A stretch of 64,000 nucleotides of DNA from the NCBI RefSeq assembly GCF_004794105.1, contig NZ_SRYR01000001.1:930001-994000 (forward strand). Reading direction: 5' to 3'. A model generated the notes under the pieces. It was not told the origin of the DNA. It searched no databases and saw only the letters and a program-made list of their open reading frames with translations. The position numbers were made by a program, and so were the translations under genes. Positions 53,106 to 61,067 of this stretch are shown piece by piece (within the stretch, counting starts at the first letter, position 1; every line of letters begins with the position of its first letter). This DNA is from Clostridium sartagoforme. GTDB taxonomy: Bacteria > Bacillota > Clostridia > Clostridiales > Clostridiaceae.

Positions 53106-54743
53106 ATGCTAAAAAGCTATATCAATGACATAAAAAATGAATTCAAAGGCTATAATTTGTTAAATTTTAAACAAGATTTAATGGCAGGTATAACTGTTAC
53201 AGCAGTAGCATTACCATTAGCATTAGCTTTCGGAGTTAGCTCTGGAGCAACTGCAGCAGCAGGATTAATAACAGCTATATTAGCAGGGTTAGTAATAGGA
53301 GCATTATCAGGAGGATCTTTTCAGATATCTGGGCCGACAGGTGCTATGAGTGCAATCTTAGTTGCATTATTTCAGAAGTACGGTCTAGAAGGTGTATGGA
53401 TAGCGGGAGCCTTAGCAGGTATAATACTTATGCTAGCTGGAATATTTAAGCTTGGTAAAGTAGTTTCTTATATACCGACACCAGTAATTACAGGATTTAC
53501 ATCTGGTATTGCATTAATAATTGCTATAGGTCAATTAGATAATTTTTTTGGGGTATCAACTAAGTCGTCAGAATCAGCTGCGATTAAGGTATTGAATTTC
53601 TTTAGTGGTCCATTAAATCCAAACTGGTATGCTCTTTCAATTGGAGTTTTAGTTGTTGCTATAATGATTTTATGGCCTAAGAAGTTTAACAAAGTAATAC
53701 CATCATCTTTAATAGGATTAATAGTTGCTTTGATAATAAATATGATTTTCAAATTACCTTTAGATGTAATTGGTGATATACCACAAAAGTTAATTCTAGA
53801 TGATAGACTTAGCATAACTTCAATAAATCTTGATATTATAAAAAATGTATTAATACCAGCAATTAGTATAGCAGCATTAGCAATGATAGAAAGCTTACTA
53901 TGTGGAGAAGTTGGAAAGAAAATGAAAGGGGATCCTTTTGATACTAATAAAGAGCTAATTGCACAAGGTATAGGTAACTTTATAATACCTTTCTTTGGAG
54001 GAGTGCCAGCAACTGCAGCTATTGCTAGAACTAGTGTTGCTATTAAATCTGGAGGTAAAACTAGATTAGTAAGTATTCTTCATTCAGTATTCTTAATGTT
54101 ATCTATGTTTTTACTTGCACCTATAATGTCTAATATCCCATTATCAGCTCTTGCAGGTGTATTAATGGTTACAGCCTGGAGGATGAATGAATGGGAAAAT
54201 ATAAAATACATATTTTCTAAAAGATTTAAAGGGGCAATATCTAAGTTTTTAATAACAATGATTGCAACAATTGCCTTTGATTTAACTCAAGCTATACTAA
54301 TTGGAGTTATTTTTTCAAGTCTTCTATTTATAGTCAAGATATCAAATATGGATATATCAATAAGTGAAGTAGATGAAAAGAGATTAGATAATATAAATAT
54401 CAAGGGAGAGAATTTAAATAATATAAAAGTTGTATATTTTACAGGACCTTTATTCTTTGCAACAGCAGACAAGTTTAAAAGGGAAGTCCTTTCAATTAAA
54501 GATTCTAAAGTTATAATATTATCTATGAGGGGAGTTCCGTTGATTGATACTTCTGGACTTCAAGCATTGTCAGAAATAATTGAAGAAGCCGCAGGAAAGG
54601 AATGTAAGATAATGCTATGTGGACTTCAGCAACAAGTTAAAGATATAATTGATAAAGCAGAATTTGAAGATAAATTAGGAGATAATATGATCTATTGGAG
54701 TGCAGATGAAGCTATAAAAAGTGCAGAAAAGTTAATAGCATAA
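53106..54743 (+). CDS. SulP/SLC26-family anion transporter with STAS domain
   Basis: 545 residues. DLMAGITVTAVALPLALAFG and the QISGPTGAMSAILVALF segment mark SulP; about 12-14 helices are followed by a cytoplasmic STAS domain (about 435-545) with LIDTSGLQALSEI. These proteins carry sulfate, bicarbonate or dicarboxylates. No neighbouring sulfate-assimilation genes; no carbonic anhydrase. Substrate not assigned. Confidence 0.9.
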   Translation: MLKSYINDIKNEFKGYNLLNFKQDLMAGITVTAVALPLALAFGVSSGATAAAGLITAILAGLVIGALSGGSFQISGPTGAMSAILVALFQKYGLEGVWIAGALAGIILMLAGIFKLGKVVSYIPTPVITGFTSGIALIIAIGQLDNFFGVSTKSSESAAIKVLNFFSGPLNPNWYALSIGVLVVAIMILWPKKFNKVIPSSLIGLIVALIINMIFKLPLDVIGDIPQKLILDDRLSITSINLDIIKNVLIPAISIAALAMIESLLCGEVGKKMKGDPFDTNKELIAQGIGNFIIPFFGGVPATAAIARTSVAIKSGGKTRLVSILHSVFLMLSMFLLAPIMSNIPLSALAGVLMVTAWRMNEWENIKYIFSKRFKGAISKFLITMIATIAFDLTQAILIGVIFSSLLFIVKISNMDISISEVDEKRLDNINIKGENLNNIKVVYFTGPLFFATADKFKREVLSIKDSKVIILSMRGVPLIDTSGLQALSEIIEEAAGKECKIMLCGLQQQVKDIIDKAEFEDKLGDNMIYWSADEAIKSAEKLIA

Positions 54744-54788
54744 TTAGGGGAATGAGTGAATATAAAAATATAGGTTATATAATTATTG

Positions 54789-54817
54789 AGCTGTATTAAA
54801 TTTTAATACAGCTTTTT
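54789..54817 (+). terminator. Terminator after SulP gene
   Basis: AGCTGTATTAAA/TTTAATACAGCT followed by TTTTT. Confidence 0.85.
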
Positions 54818-54831
54818 GATTTTCACCTTTC

Positions 54832-55557
54832 GTACCTCTTGAAGTAGCAGAATTATCTTATGTACAAGGTGGAAACACTGGTTATGCAACTAACTGGGGT
54901 GAATATCTTCCACTTATAGATGCAGTTAGAGATGAACTAGATTACCTGCAAGTTCAACATTATAACTGTGGTGGGAATATGGCTCTTGATGGAGTTACTT
55001 ATAATCAAGGAACAGCTGATTTCCAAGTTGCTATGGTAGATATGCTATTACAAGGCTTCCAAACTAAAGCATCAAAAAATTCTTTCTTTGCTCCATTAAA
55101 GCAAGAACAAGTAGTTATTGGTGTTCCAGCTTCACAAAAGGGAACACTAAATCCTAACTCAGGATATATTCCACCAACAGAAATGCTTAAAGCTTCAAAC
55201 TACTTAGTAAAAGGACAATCTTATGAAAATGGAAAATCTATAGCTACTGGATCATTAACTTCAGGAGCAACAATAGTTCAATCAATTAGAAAAGATTTTT
55301 CAAATAGAGACTATGGAACTTATACTTACTCAGTAGTACTTAAGGATGCATCTGGGGCGTCGGTTACATCAAATAGTACAATAGTAGAAGTTAAAGAAAT
55401 TGAAGTATCTACAGTACAAGAATGGCAATCTGGTGTTAGCTATAAATTAGGATATAAAGTAACTTATGAAGGAAAAGCTTATGAATGCATTTATGTTAAT
55501 ACATCTAATATAGCTTGGACACCTAATGTTGTGCCTACATTATGGAAACTAATCTAA
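54832..55557 (+). pseudogene. 5'-truncated GH18 chitinase remnant
   Basis: An open frame runs from about 54820 (after a TGA at 54817) to TAA 55557. It reads VPLEVAELSYVQGGNTGYAT, YLQVQHYNCGGNMALDG, then a GH18 C-terminal part, an Ig/Fn3-like linker and a CBM5/12-type chitin-binding ending (WQSGVSYKLGYKVTYEGKAYECI). The first half of the catalytic barrel, including the DxxDxDxE motif and signal peptide, is absent and no promoter or RBS fits. The remaining frame has no stop, so the truncation seems recent. It abuts the SulP terminator. Confidence 0.8.
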
Positions 55558-55668
55558 TTAATATATAAAATGGTTTGGGATAGTAGTATGTAATTGCATT
55601 AGAAAAAGAAATAAGCATAATTAGTATTCGATCTATAAAGTATGAAATATTAAAAAAGAATATAGTAC

Positions 55669-55714
55669 GGCATGAGTAAAAAATTCTATTATACTCATGC
55701 CTATTTTGTTTTTT
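55669..55714 (+). terminator. Terminator after chitinase remnant
   Basis: GGCATGAGTA/TACTCATGCC, then TATTTTGTTTTTT. Confidence 0.75.
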
Positions 55715-55777
55715 ATAATTCCTTAGTCATATTTTAATAATTAGAGGAGTATTTCTTATATTAATAGGCAAACTATA

Positions 55778-55806
55778 TTTACAAAAGAACATATGTTTGC
55801 TATACT
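55778..55806 (+). promoter_or_regulatory. SOS promoter with LexA box in the spacer
   Basis: -35 TTTACA (55778-55783), 17-bp spacer, -10 TATACT (55801-55806). The spacer carries GAACATATGTTT (55787-55798), matching the clostridial LexA box GAACNNNNGTTT. It drives the small gene at 55838 and probably the Y-family polymerase. Confidence 0.8.
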
Positions 55807-55837
55807 TAAAAAAAGAATTTCCATGGGAGGGATATCC

Positions 55838-56095
55838 TTGAAAGTTGTAGCTAAACCAATTAAAATGATAGCTTGGTTTAATGAAGATGGTTCCATTAAT
55901 CCAATTAAATTTAAAATAGAAGAGGATGAGGCTAAGGTAATTAAAATAAATAAGATACTAAAGAGAGATAAGGAAAAACTAGCAGGGAACATTATGGAAA
56001 AGTTTGTTTGTAGTTCCTCTATAAATGGCATAGAAAGAATATTTGAAATTAAATATGATGCTAAGAGTTATAAATGGATACTATTTAAAATGTAA
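55838..56095 (+). CDS. Small SOS-controlled protein next to Y-family polymerase
   Basis: 85 residues from TTG 55838, placed by GGGAGGG 6 bases upstream; the upstream ATG at 55793 lies inside the LexA box and promoter, so cannot be the start. The protein begins LKVVAKPIKMIAWFNEDGSI and ends FEIKYDAKSYKWILFKM. It has a mixed alpha/beta pattern and no membrane helix. I do not recognise a named family. Its LexA-type promoter and position before a polymerase suggest a role in DNA damage tolerance. Confidence 0.7.
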   Translation: MKVVAKPIKMIAWFNEDGSINPIKFKIEEDEAKVIKINKILKRDKEKLAGNIMEKFVCSSSINGIERIFEIKYDAKSYKWILFKM

Positions 56096-56320
56096 GTTTA
56101 GGTCTATAGTTTATAGCAAGTTTAATTTGGAATATATAAATTATATTTAGGATATTATTAGTAAGTCATAAAACTATAATTTTATAACTTGCTTTGATGC
56201 CATTTAATTACCTTCAATGTGTTATAAAACTACAATTTTATAGTAGATAAAATAAGACAATGACGTATTTGATTATGAACTTTAAAAATAAGTATTATAA
56301 AGTGAAATAATGGGAAGTGA
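56096..56320 (+). other. Structured gap between SOS small gene and polymerase
   Basis: AGCAAGTT (56115-56122) can pair with AACTTGCT (56186-56193). ATAAAACTATAATTTTAT (56168-56185) recurs nearly exactly at 56224-56241; each copy is also self-complementary at its ends. No T run follows, so readthrough to the polymerase gene is plausible. Confidence 0.4.
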
Positions 56321-57574
56321 ATGAATTTGAGTGATAGGATTATTTTTCATATAGATGTAAATTCAGCCTACCTATCTTGGACTGCTATAAGAATGCTTCA
56401 ACTTGGAGAAATAGAAGAAGATATTAGAGAAATTCCATCGATAGTTGGTGGAAGTACTGATGATAGGCATGGAATAGTACTTGCTAAATCTATTCCAGCT
56501 AAGAAATTTAATATTAAAACTGGAGAACCTATTGTAGATGCCTTAAAGAAATGTCCGAGTTTAAGGATTTTTAGACCTAATTATAGGCTTTATATGGACT
56601 GCAGTAATGCTATGTATAACTTGCTTTATGAGTATTCTCCTAAGATACAAAGATATTCTGTAGATGAAGTATTTATGGATATGAGTCATTTTAAAGAAAA
56701 TTATATGGAAAAAGCTGAAGAAATAAAGCTTAGAATAAAAAAAGAACTAGGTTTTAATGTCAATATTGGTATAAGTACAAATAAGCTTTTAGCTAAAATG
56801 GCAAGTGACTTTGAGCCAAAGAATTCTATTCAAACATTATTTAAAGAAGAAATAGAAGATAAGATGTGGCCTTTACCTGTAGAAGATTTATTTATGGTAG
56901 GTAGGGCTACTAAAAGAAAGTTAGATAAACTTAATATAAATACAATAGGAGAACTTGCAAACTTTGACTTAAAACTCTTATGCAGTGTATTTAAAAGTCA
57001 TGGAACTACCATATATAATTATGCAAATGGAAATGAAGACTCACAGGTTAGAAAATACAACTATATAGAAGTAAAGGGAATAGGAAATTCAACAACTATA
57101 GCTTGGGATGTAACTACTAGAGAAGAAGCTTTGAAAATTATATTATCATTAACAGAATCAGTTGCTAATAGATTAAGAAATAATAATAGCTTATGTAAGT
57201 TAGTTGCTATTTCTATAAAGGGCTTTAATTTCGAAAGATATACTCATCAAATATCCTTAGAAAACTATACTGACTTAACAGAAGAAATATTTAAAGAACT
57301 TACTATTGCTTTTGATGAAGTTTGGGGAGGAGATCCTATAAGGCAATTAGGAGTTAGAGTAAGTAAATTATGTAGTAATGAATTTTTTCAATGCTCCCTA
57401 TTCGATAATAAAAGGGTAGAGAAACAAAGGGCATTAGATAAAGCTATAGATTCTATAAGAGATAGATATGGTAATAACTCAATAATTAGATCTACATTCC
57501 TTCATTCAGGTATAAAAGCAATTAATGGTGGTAATGGGGAAGATGATTATCCTATGATGGGAAGTTTATTATAA
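56321..57574 (+). CDS. Y-family DNA polymerase (UmuC/DinB-like)
   Basis: 417 residues. Palm motifs: FHIDVNSAYLSW (metal aspartate, steric-gate region), RYSVDEVFMDMS (D-E pair), then INIGISTNKLLAKMASDFEP and a helix-hairpin-helix (MVGRATKRKLDKLNINTIGE). A little-finger domain and a long tail (ending in DDYPMMGSLL) follow. It is nearer the UvrX/YqjW group than classical DinB. It carries out translesion synthesis. Start ATG 56321 or TTG 56327. Linked with the LexA-box gene upstream. Confidence 0.9.
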   Translation: MNLSDRIIFHIDVNSAYLSWTAIRMLQLGEIEEDIREIPSIVGGSTDDRHGIVLAKSIPAKKFNIKTGEPIVDALKKCPSLRIFRPNYRLYMDCSNAMYNLLYEYSPKIQRYSVDEVFMDMSHFKENYMEKAEEIKLRIKKELGFNVNIGISTNKLLAKMASDFEPKNSIQTLFKEEIEDKMWPLPVEDLFMVGRATKRKLDKLNINTIGELANFDLKLLCSVFKSHGTTIYNYANGNEDSQVRKYNYIEVKGIGNSTTIAWDVTTREEALKIILSLTESVANRLRNNNSLCKLVAISIKGFNFERYTHQISLENYTDLTEEIFKELTIAFDEVWGGDPIRQLGVRVSKLCSNEFFQCSLFDNKRVEKQRALDKAIDSIRDRYGNNSIIRSTFLHSGIKAINGGNGEDDYPMMGSLL

Positions 57575-57626
57575 AAGTGCTTTCTTAAAATTATAACTTT
57601 AATTTTAAGATATAGCACTTTTTTTA
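57575..57626 (+). terminator. Terminator after polymerase
   Basis: AAAGTGCT/AGCACTTT with inner CTTAAAATTA/TAATTTTAAG pairing and a T run. Confidence 0.85.
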
Positions 57627-57917
57627 TAAGTTTTAGTGTGTAATTATTTTTGTTTTGGCAGTATTTTTTATATAAAGATAGTATTATAAGCTATTAATCA
57701 TTTGAAATTATATGATAAGAAGACAAAAAAATTATAAACTCTATTTTATAAAAATAGTACAAGTTTATAAAAAAAGTGCTAATTACATAATTATATTTAG
57801 TGAAAAATACAAAAAAATTAATATAATTAACAAAATAAAGTGCTAAAGATGGCATGGATATATATGTTAAAATATTAATTGTAAAGCATTACAAAGTAAG
57901 TAAAGGGGAGAATGAAA
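57627..57917. other. Upstream region of sugar ABC operon
   Basis: About 290 AT-rich bases with no ORF. AAAGTGCTAA-type words occur near 57774 and 57838. No catabolite-response palindrome is convincing. A promoter near 57868 (TTAAAATAT as -10) is possible but not clear. Confidence 0.35.
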
Positions 57918-59225
57918 ATGAGATTTAAAAAGTTATTATCAATTTTAATGGCATCTACTTTAACTTTAGGATTAGCTGCTTGTGGGAATAAAGATAATGG
58001 AGCTTCTTCAGGTGATACAACTACAGGAGGCAATGACAAAATAACAATATGGGCTTGGGATGAGTCATTTAATATAGTAGCAGCAAATCAAGCTAAGGAG
58101 ATATATTCAAAGGATAATCCAGATGTTGAAGTTGAGGTTGTAACAATGTCACAAGATGATATTGTAGCAAAACTTAATACAAGTCTTTCTTCAGGATCAT
58201 ATGAAGGTCTTCCTAATGTAGTTTTAATAGAAGATTATAAAATACAAGGATATCTTCAAGCATATCAAGATGAGTTTGCAGATTTATCATCTGTAGCAAA
58301 AGCAAGTGATTTTGCTGATTATAAAACAGGAGTAAATGTTGTAGACGGTAAATTATATGGTATTCCTTTTGATAGTGGAGTTGCAGCAACTTTCTATAGA
58401 GTTGATTTAATAGAGCAAGCTGGATACACAAAAGAGGACATGCAAGATTTAACTTGGGAAAAGTATATTGAAATAGGTAAAGCTGTTAAAGAAAAGACTG
58501 GAGTTGCAATGTGTACTTTAGATCCAAGTGATATAGGCCAAATTAGAATGATGTTACAAAGTTCAGGTGCATGGTATACAGGAAAAGATGGTGAGGTTAC
58601 TATAGCTGATAATCAAGCTTTAAAAGATGCTATAAAAATATATAAAGATTTAACTGAAGCAGGAATTACAAAGCAAGTTGCTGAATGGGATCAATTCGTA
58701 GGTGCTTTCAATAACGGTGAGGTTGCTAGTGTTGTAACTGGATGTTGGATTGCTCCTTCAATTAAGAAAGCTGAAGATCAAAGTGGTAAATGGGCAATAG
58801 CTTCATTCCCAAGGATGGAAAGCAACTCAAGTTCTGTAAATGCATCTTCAATTGGTGGTGCTGGTTGGTATGTACTTAAAAATGTTGGAAATACAGAAGC
58901 AGCTGTAGACTTTGTTGGTAAAACTTTTGCTTCAAATACAGATTTAATGAATAAATTAGTAGAGTCAATAAACTTAGTAAGTACATTAAATGAAGCTGCA
59001 GGTGCTTCAAACTATAATAAAGGTGATGAATATTTTGGTGGACAAGAAGTCTTTAAGGATTTAGCAGAATGGACATCAGAAGTACCTTCAGTAAACTATG
59101 GATTACACACTTATGCAATTGAAGATATTATGACAGAAGCTTTGCAAGCAATTCTTCAAGGTGCTGATGTAGATGAGACATTAAAAAGTTTCCAAGGACA
59201 AATTGAGGCCGCTGTAGCACAATAA
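57918..59225 (+). CDS. Sugar ABC transporter solute-binding lipoprotein
   Basis: 435 residues from ATG 57918 (AGGGGAG 8 bases upstream; ATG 57912 is too close to the RBS). Signal peptide with lipobox LAAC-G (cysteine near 23), then a Ser/Gly/Thr linker and the family 1 binding-protein start ITIWAWDESFNIVAANQAKE. It feeds the two permeases that follow. Because a beta-galactosidase is in the same operon, a galactoside is the likely ligand. Confidence 0.88.
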   Translation: MRFKKLLSILMASTLTLGLAACGNKDNGASSGDTTTGGNDKITIWAWDESFNIVAANQAKEIYSKDNPDVEVEVVTMSQDDIVAKLNTSLSSGSYEGLPNVVLIEDYKIQGYLQAYQDEFADLSSVAKASDFADYKTGVNVVDGKLYGIPFDSGVAATFYRVDLIEQAGYTKEDMQDLTWEKYIEIGKAVKEKTGVAMCTLDPSDIGQIRMMLQSSGAWYTGKDGEVTIADNQALKDAIKIYKDLTEAGITKQVAEWDQFVGAFNNGEVASVVTGCWIAPSIKKAEDQSGKWAIASFPRMESNSSSVNASSIGGAGWYVLKNVGNTEAAVDFVGKTFASNTDLMNKLVESINLVSTLNEAAGASNYNKGDEYFGGQEVFKDLAEWTSEVPSVNYGLHTYAIEDIMTEALQAILQGADVDETLKSFQGQIEAAVAQ

Positions 59226-59244
59226 TAAGCTGTTTTAACTAAGA

Positions 59245-59278
59245 AACCATTTACTAAGGTCTAGAGTAGTAAATGGTT
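59245..59278 (+). promoter_or_regulatory. Intercistronic stem-loop after solute-binding gene
   Basis: Perfect 12-bp stem AACCATTTACTA/TAGTAAATGGTT with a 10-base loop and a weak following CTTTATAT. It probably stabilises the binding-protein mRNA or partly terminates, giving more binding protein than permease. Confidence 0.65.
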
Positions 59279-59298
59279 CTTTATATAAGGAGGAATAT

Positions 59299-60195
59299 AT
59301 GAAGAGTAATGGAAAAAGTACTAAATTAAATTATAAATTAAATAGAACAGCGTGGCTATTTGTTATACCGAGTATATTTTTAATAGTTACATTTGTATTT
59401 TATCCTATGGTGCAAGCCTTTATAACTTCATTACAAGGTGGAATGGGGAATAATTTAAGTTTCGTAGGATTAGATAATTATAAGAGATTATTAACTGATT
59501 CAACATTTAGAAAAGCTTTATTCAATACGGTATTATACTTAATTATTCAAGTTCCTATAATGATTATACTTGCACTTGCAATATCTGCAGTGTTAAATGA
59601 TAAAAGATTAAAGGCTAGAGGATTTTTTAGGACAGCAATTTTCTTACCTTGTGTTACATCATTAGTAGCTTATTCAATAGTATTTAAAAGTTTATTTGCG
59701 ACAGATGGTTTTATAAATGCATTTTTAATGAATATAAACTTAATTTCTGAACCAATTTCTTGGATAACACATCCTGTTTGGGCAAAAGTATTAATTATAA
59801 TTGCAATAACTTGGAGATGGACAGGGTATAATATGGTGTTCTATTTAGCTGGTATGCAATCTATAGATGATTCTATATACGAAGCAGCTGATATAGATGG
59901 AGCTAGTGCTTTTGTAAAGTTTAAAACTATTACTCTTCCACTTTTAAAACCAATAATATTATTTACAACTATAAATTCTACTATAGGAACATTACAGTTA
60001 TTTGATGAAGTTACAAATATAACAGGGGGAGGGCCTGCTAACGCAACTGTTACTATATCTCAATATATCTATAACTTATTGTTTAAATACTCACCTAATT
60101 TTGGATATGCAGCAGCTGTTTCTTACGTAATACTTTTCCTTATAGTAATATTATCGTTTATTCAATTAAAGGCAGGAGGAGATAATAATGAATAA
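59299..60195 (+). CDS. Sugar ABC permease (MalF type)
   Basis: 298 residues, six helices, EAA motif YEAADIDGASAFVKFKTITL and the GGGPANATVTISQYIYN segment typical of CUT1 permeases. AAGGAGG precedes ATG 59299. No ATPase gene is in this operon; a shared MsmX-type ATPase or the UgpC-like protein at 29990 may serve it. Confidence 0.9.
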   Translation: MKSNGKSTKLNYKLNRTAWLFVIPSIFLIVTFVFYPMVQAFITSLQGGMGNNLSFVGLDNYKRLLTDSTFRKALFNTVLYLIIQVPIMIILALAISAVLNDKRLKARGFFRTAIFLPCVTSLVAYSIVFKSLFATDGFINAFLMNINLISEPISWITHPVWAKVLIIIAITWRWTGYNMVFYLAGMQSIDDSIYEAADIDGASAFVKFKTITLPLLKPIILFTTINSTIGTLQLFDEVTNITGGGPANATVTISQYIYNLLFKYSPNFGYAAAVSYVILFLIVILSFIQLKAGGDNNE

Positions 60196-61033
60196 TAAAA
60201 TGAAAATGGTAAGTGCTTTTAAATATATAATATTAAGTGTAATATCATTTATATCAATATTCCCGTTTATTTGGATGATTATAGCAATTACTAATAAATC
60301 AGTAGATATCACTAATGGAACATTGATACCTGGAGGATATTTTTTTGAAAATTTGAAAAAACTTTTAGCTTCTGATTTGAAGTATGCTACAGCATTTAAG
60401 AATTCATTAGTTATATCTGTTGCCACTACAACTTTTGCTATGATTGTTTCATCAGCTGCTGGATATGCATTTGAAGTTTATAAGACAAAAACTAGAGATA
60501 GAATATTTAATTTTATTCTTTTATCAATGATGATTCCTTTTGCAGCATTAATAGTACCTTTATTTAGAATGTTTAGTAAGTTTAGTACGGTAGGTGCTTT
60601 GAAAGGTATATCATTAAACACTCATGGAGCAGTAATTGTGATTTCAGTAGCAACAGCATTTTTAATATTTTTCTTTAGGCAAAATACTAAAACCTTTCCA
60701 AAGGATTTAATTGAAGCTGCTCGTATTGATGGATTAGGTGAGGTTAGTATATTCTTTAGAATATTTATGCCAACAATGAAGTCTACTTACGCCGCAGCTA
60801 TAATAGTAACCTTTATGTCAAGTTGGAACAGTTATATGTGGCCGTTAATATCCTTACAGTCAACTGATAAGAGAACATTACCTTTAGTAATTTCAGCCTT
60901 AGGTTCATCATATACTCCAGATTACGGTATGATTATGATGGCAGTTGTAATTGCAACATTACCAACAGCATTAATATTCTTCTTAATGCAAAAGCACTTT
61001 GTAGCAGGGATGACTGGATCAGTAAAAGGTTAA
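60188..61033 (+). CDS. Sugar ABC permease (MalG type)
   Basis: 281 residues, six helices, EAA motif LIEAARIDGLGEVSIFFRIF and the usual ending MQKHFVAGMTGSVKG. It overlaps the previous permease by 8 bases, with GGAGGAG just before the ATG. Confidence 0.9.
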   Translation: MNNKMKMVSAFKYIILSVISFISIFPFIWMIIAITNKSVDITNGTLIPGGYFFENLKKLLASDLKYATAFKNSLVISVATTTFAMIVSSAAGYAFEVYKTKTRDRIFNFILLSMMIPFAALIVPLFRMFSKFSTVGALKGISLNTHGAVIVISVATAFLIFFFRQNTKTFPKDLIEAARIDGLGEVSIFFRIFMPTMKSTYAAAIIVTFMSSWNSYMWPLISLQSTDKRTLPLVISALGSSYTPDYGMIMMAVVIATLPTALIFFLMQKHFVAGMTGSVKG

Positions 61034-61067
61034 AGTGGAGAGATTATTAAAAAAGGAGGGAATAGAA

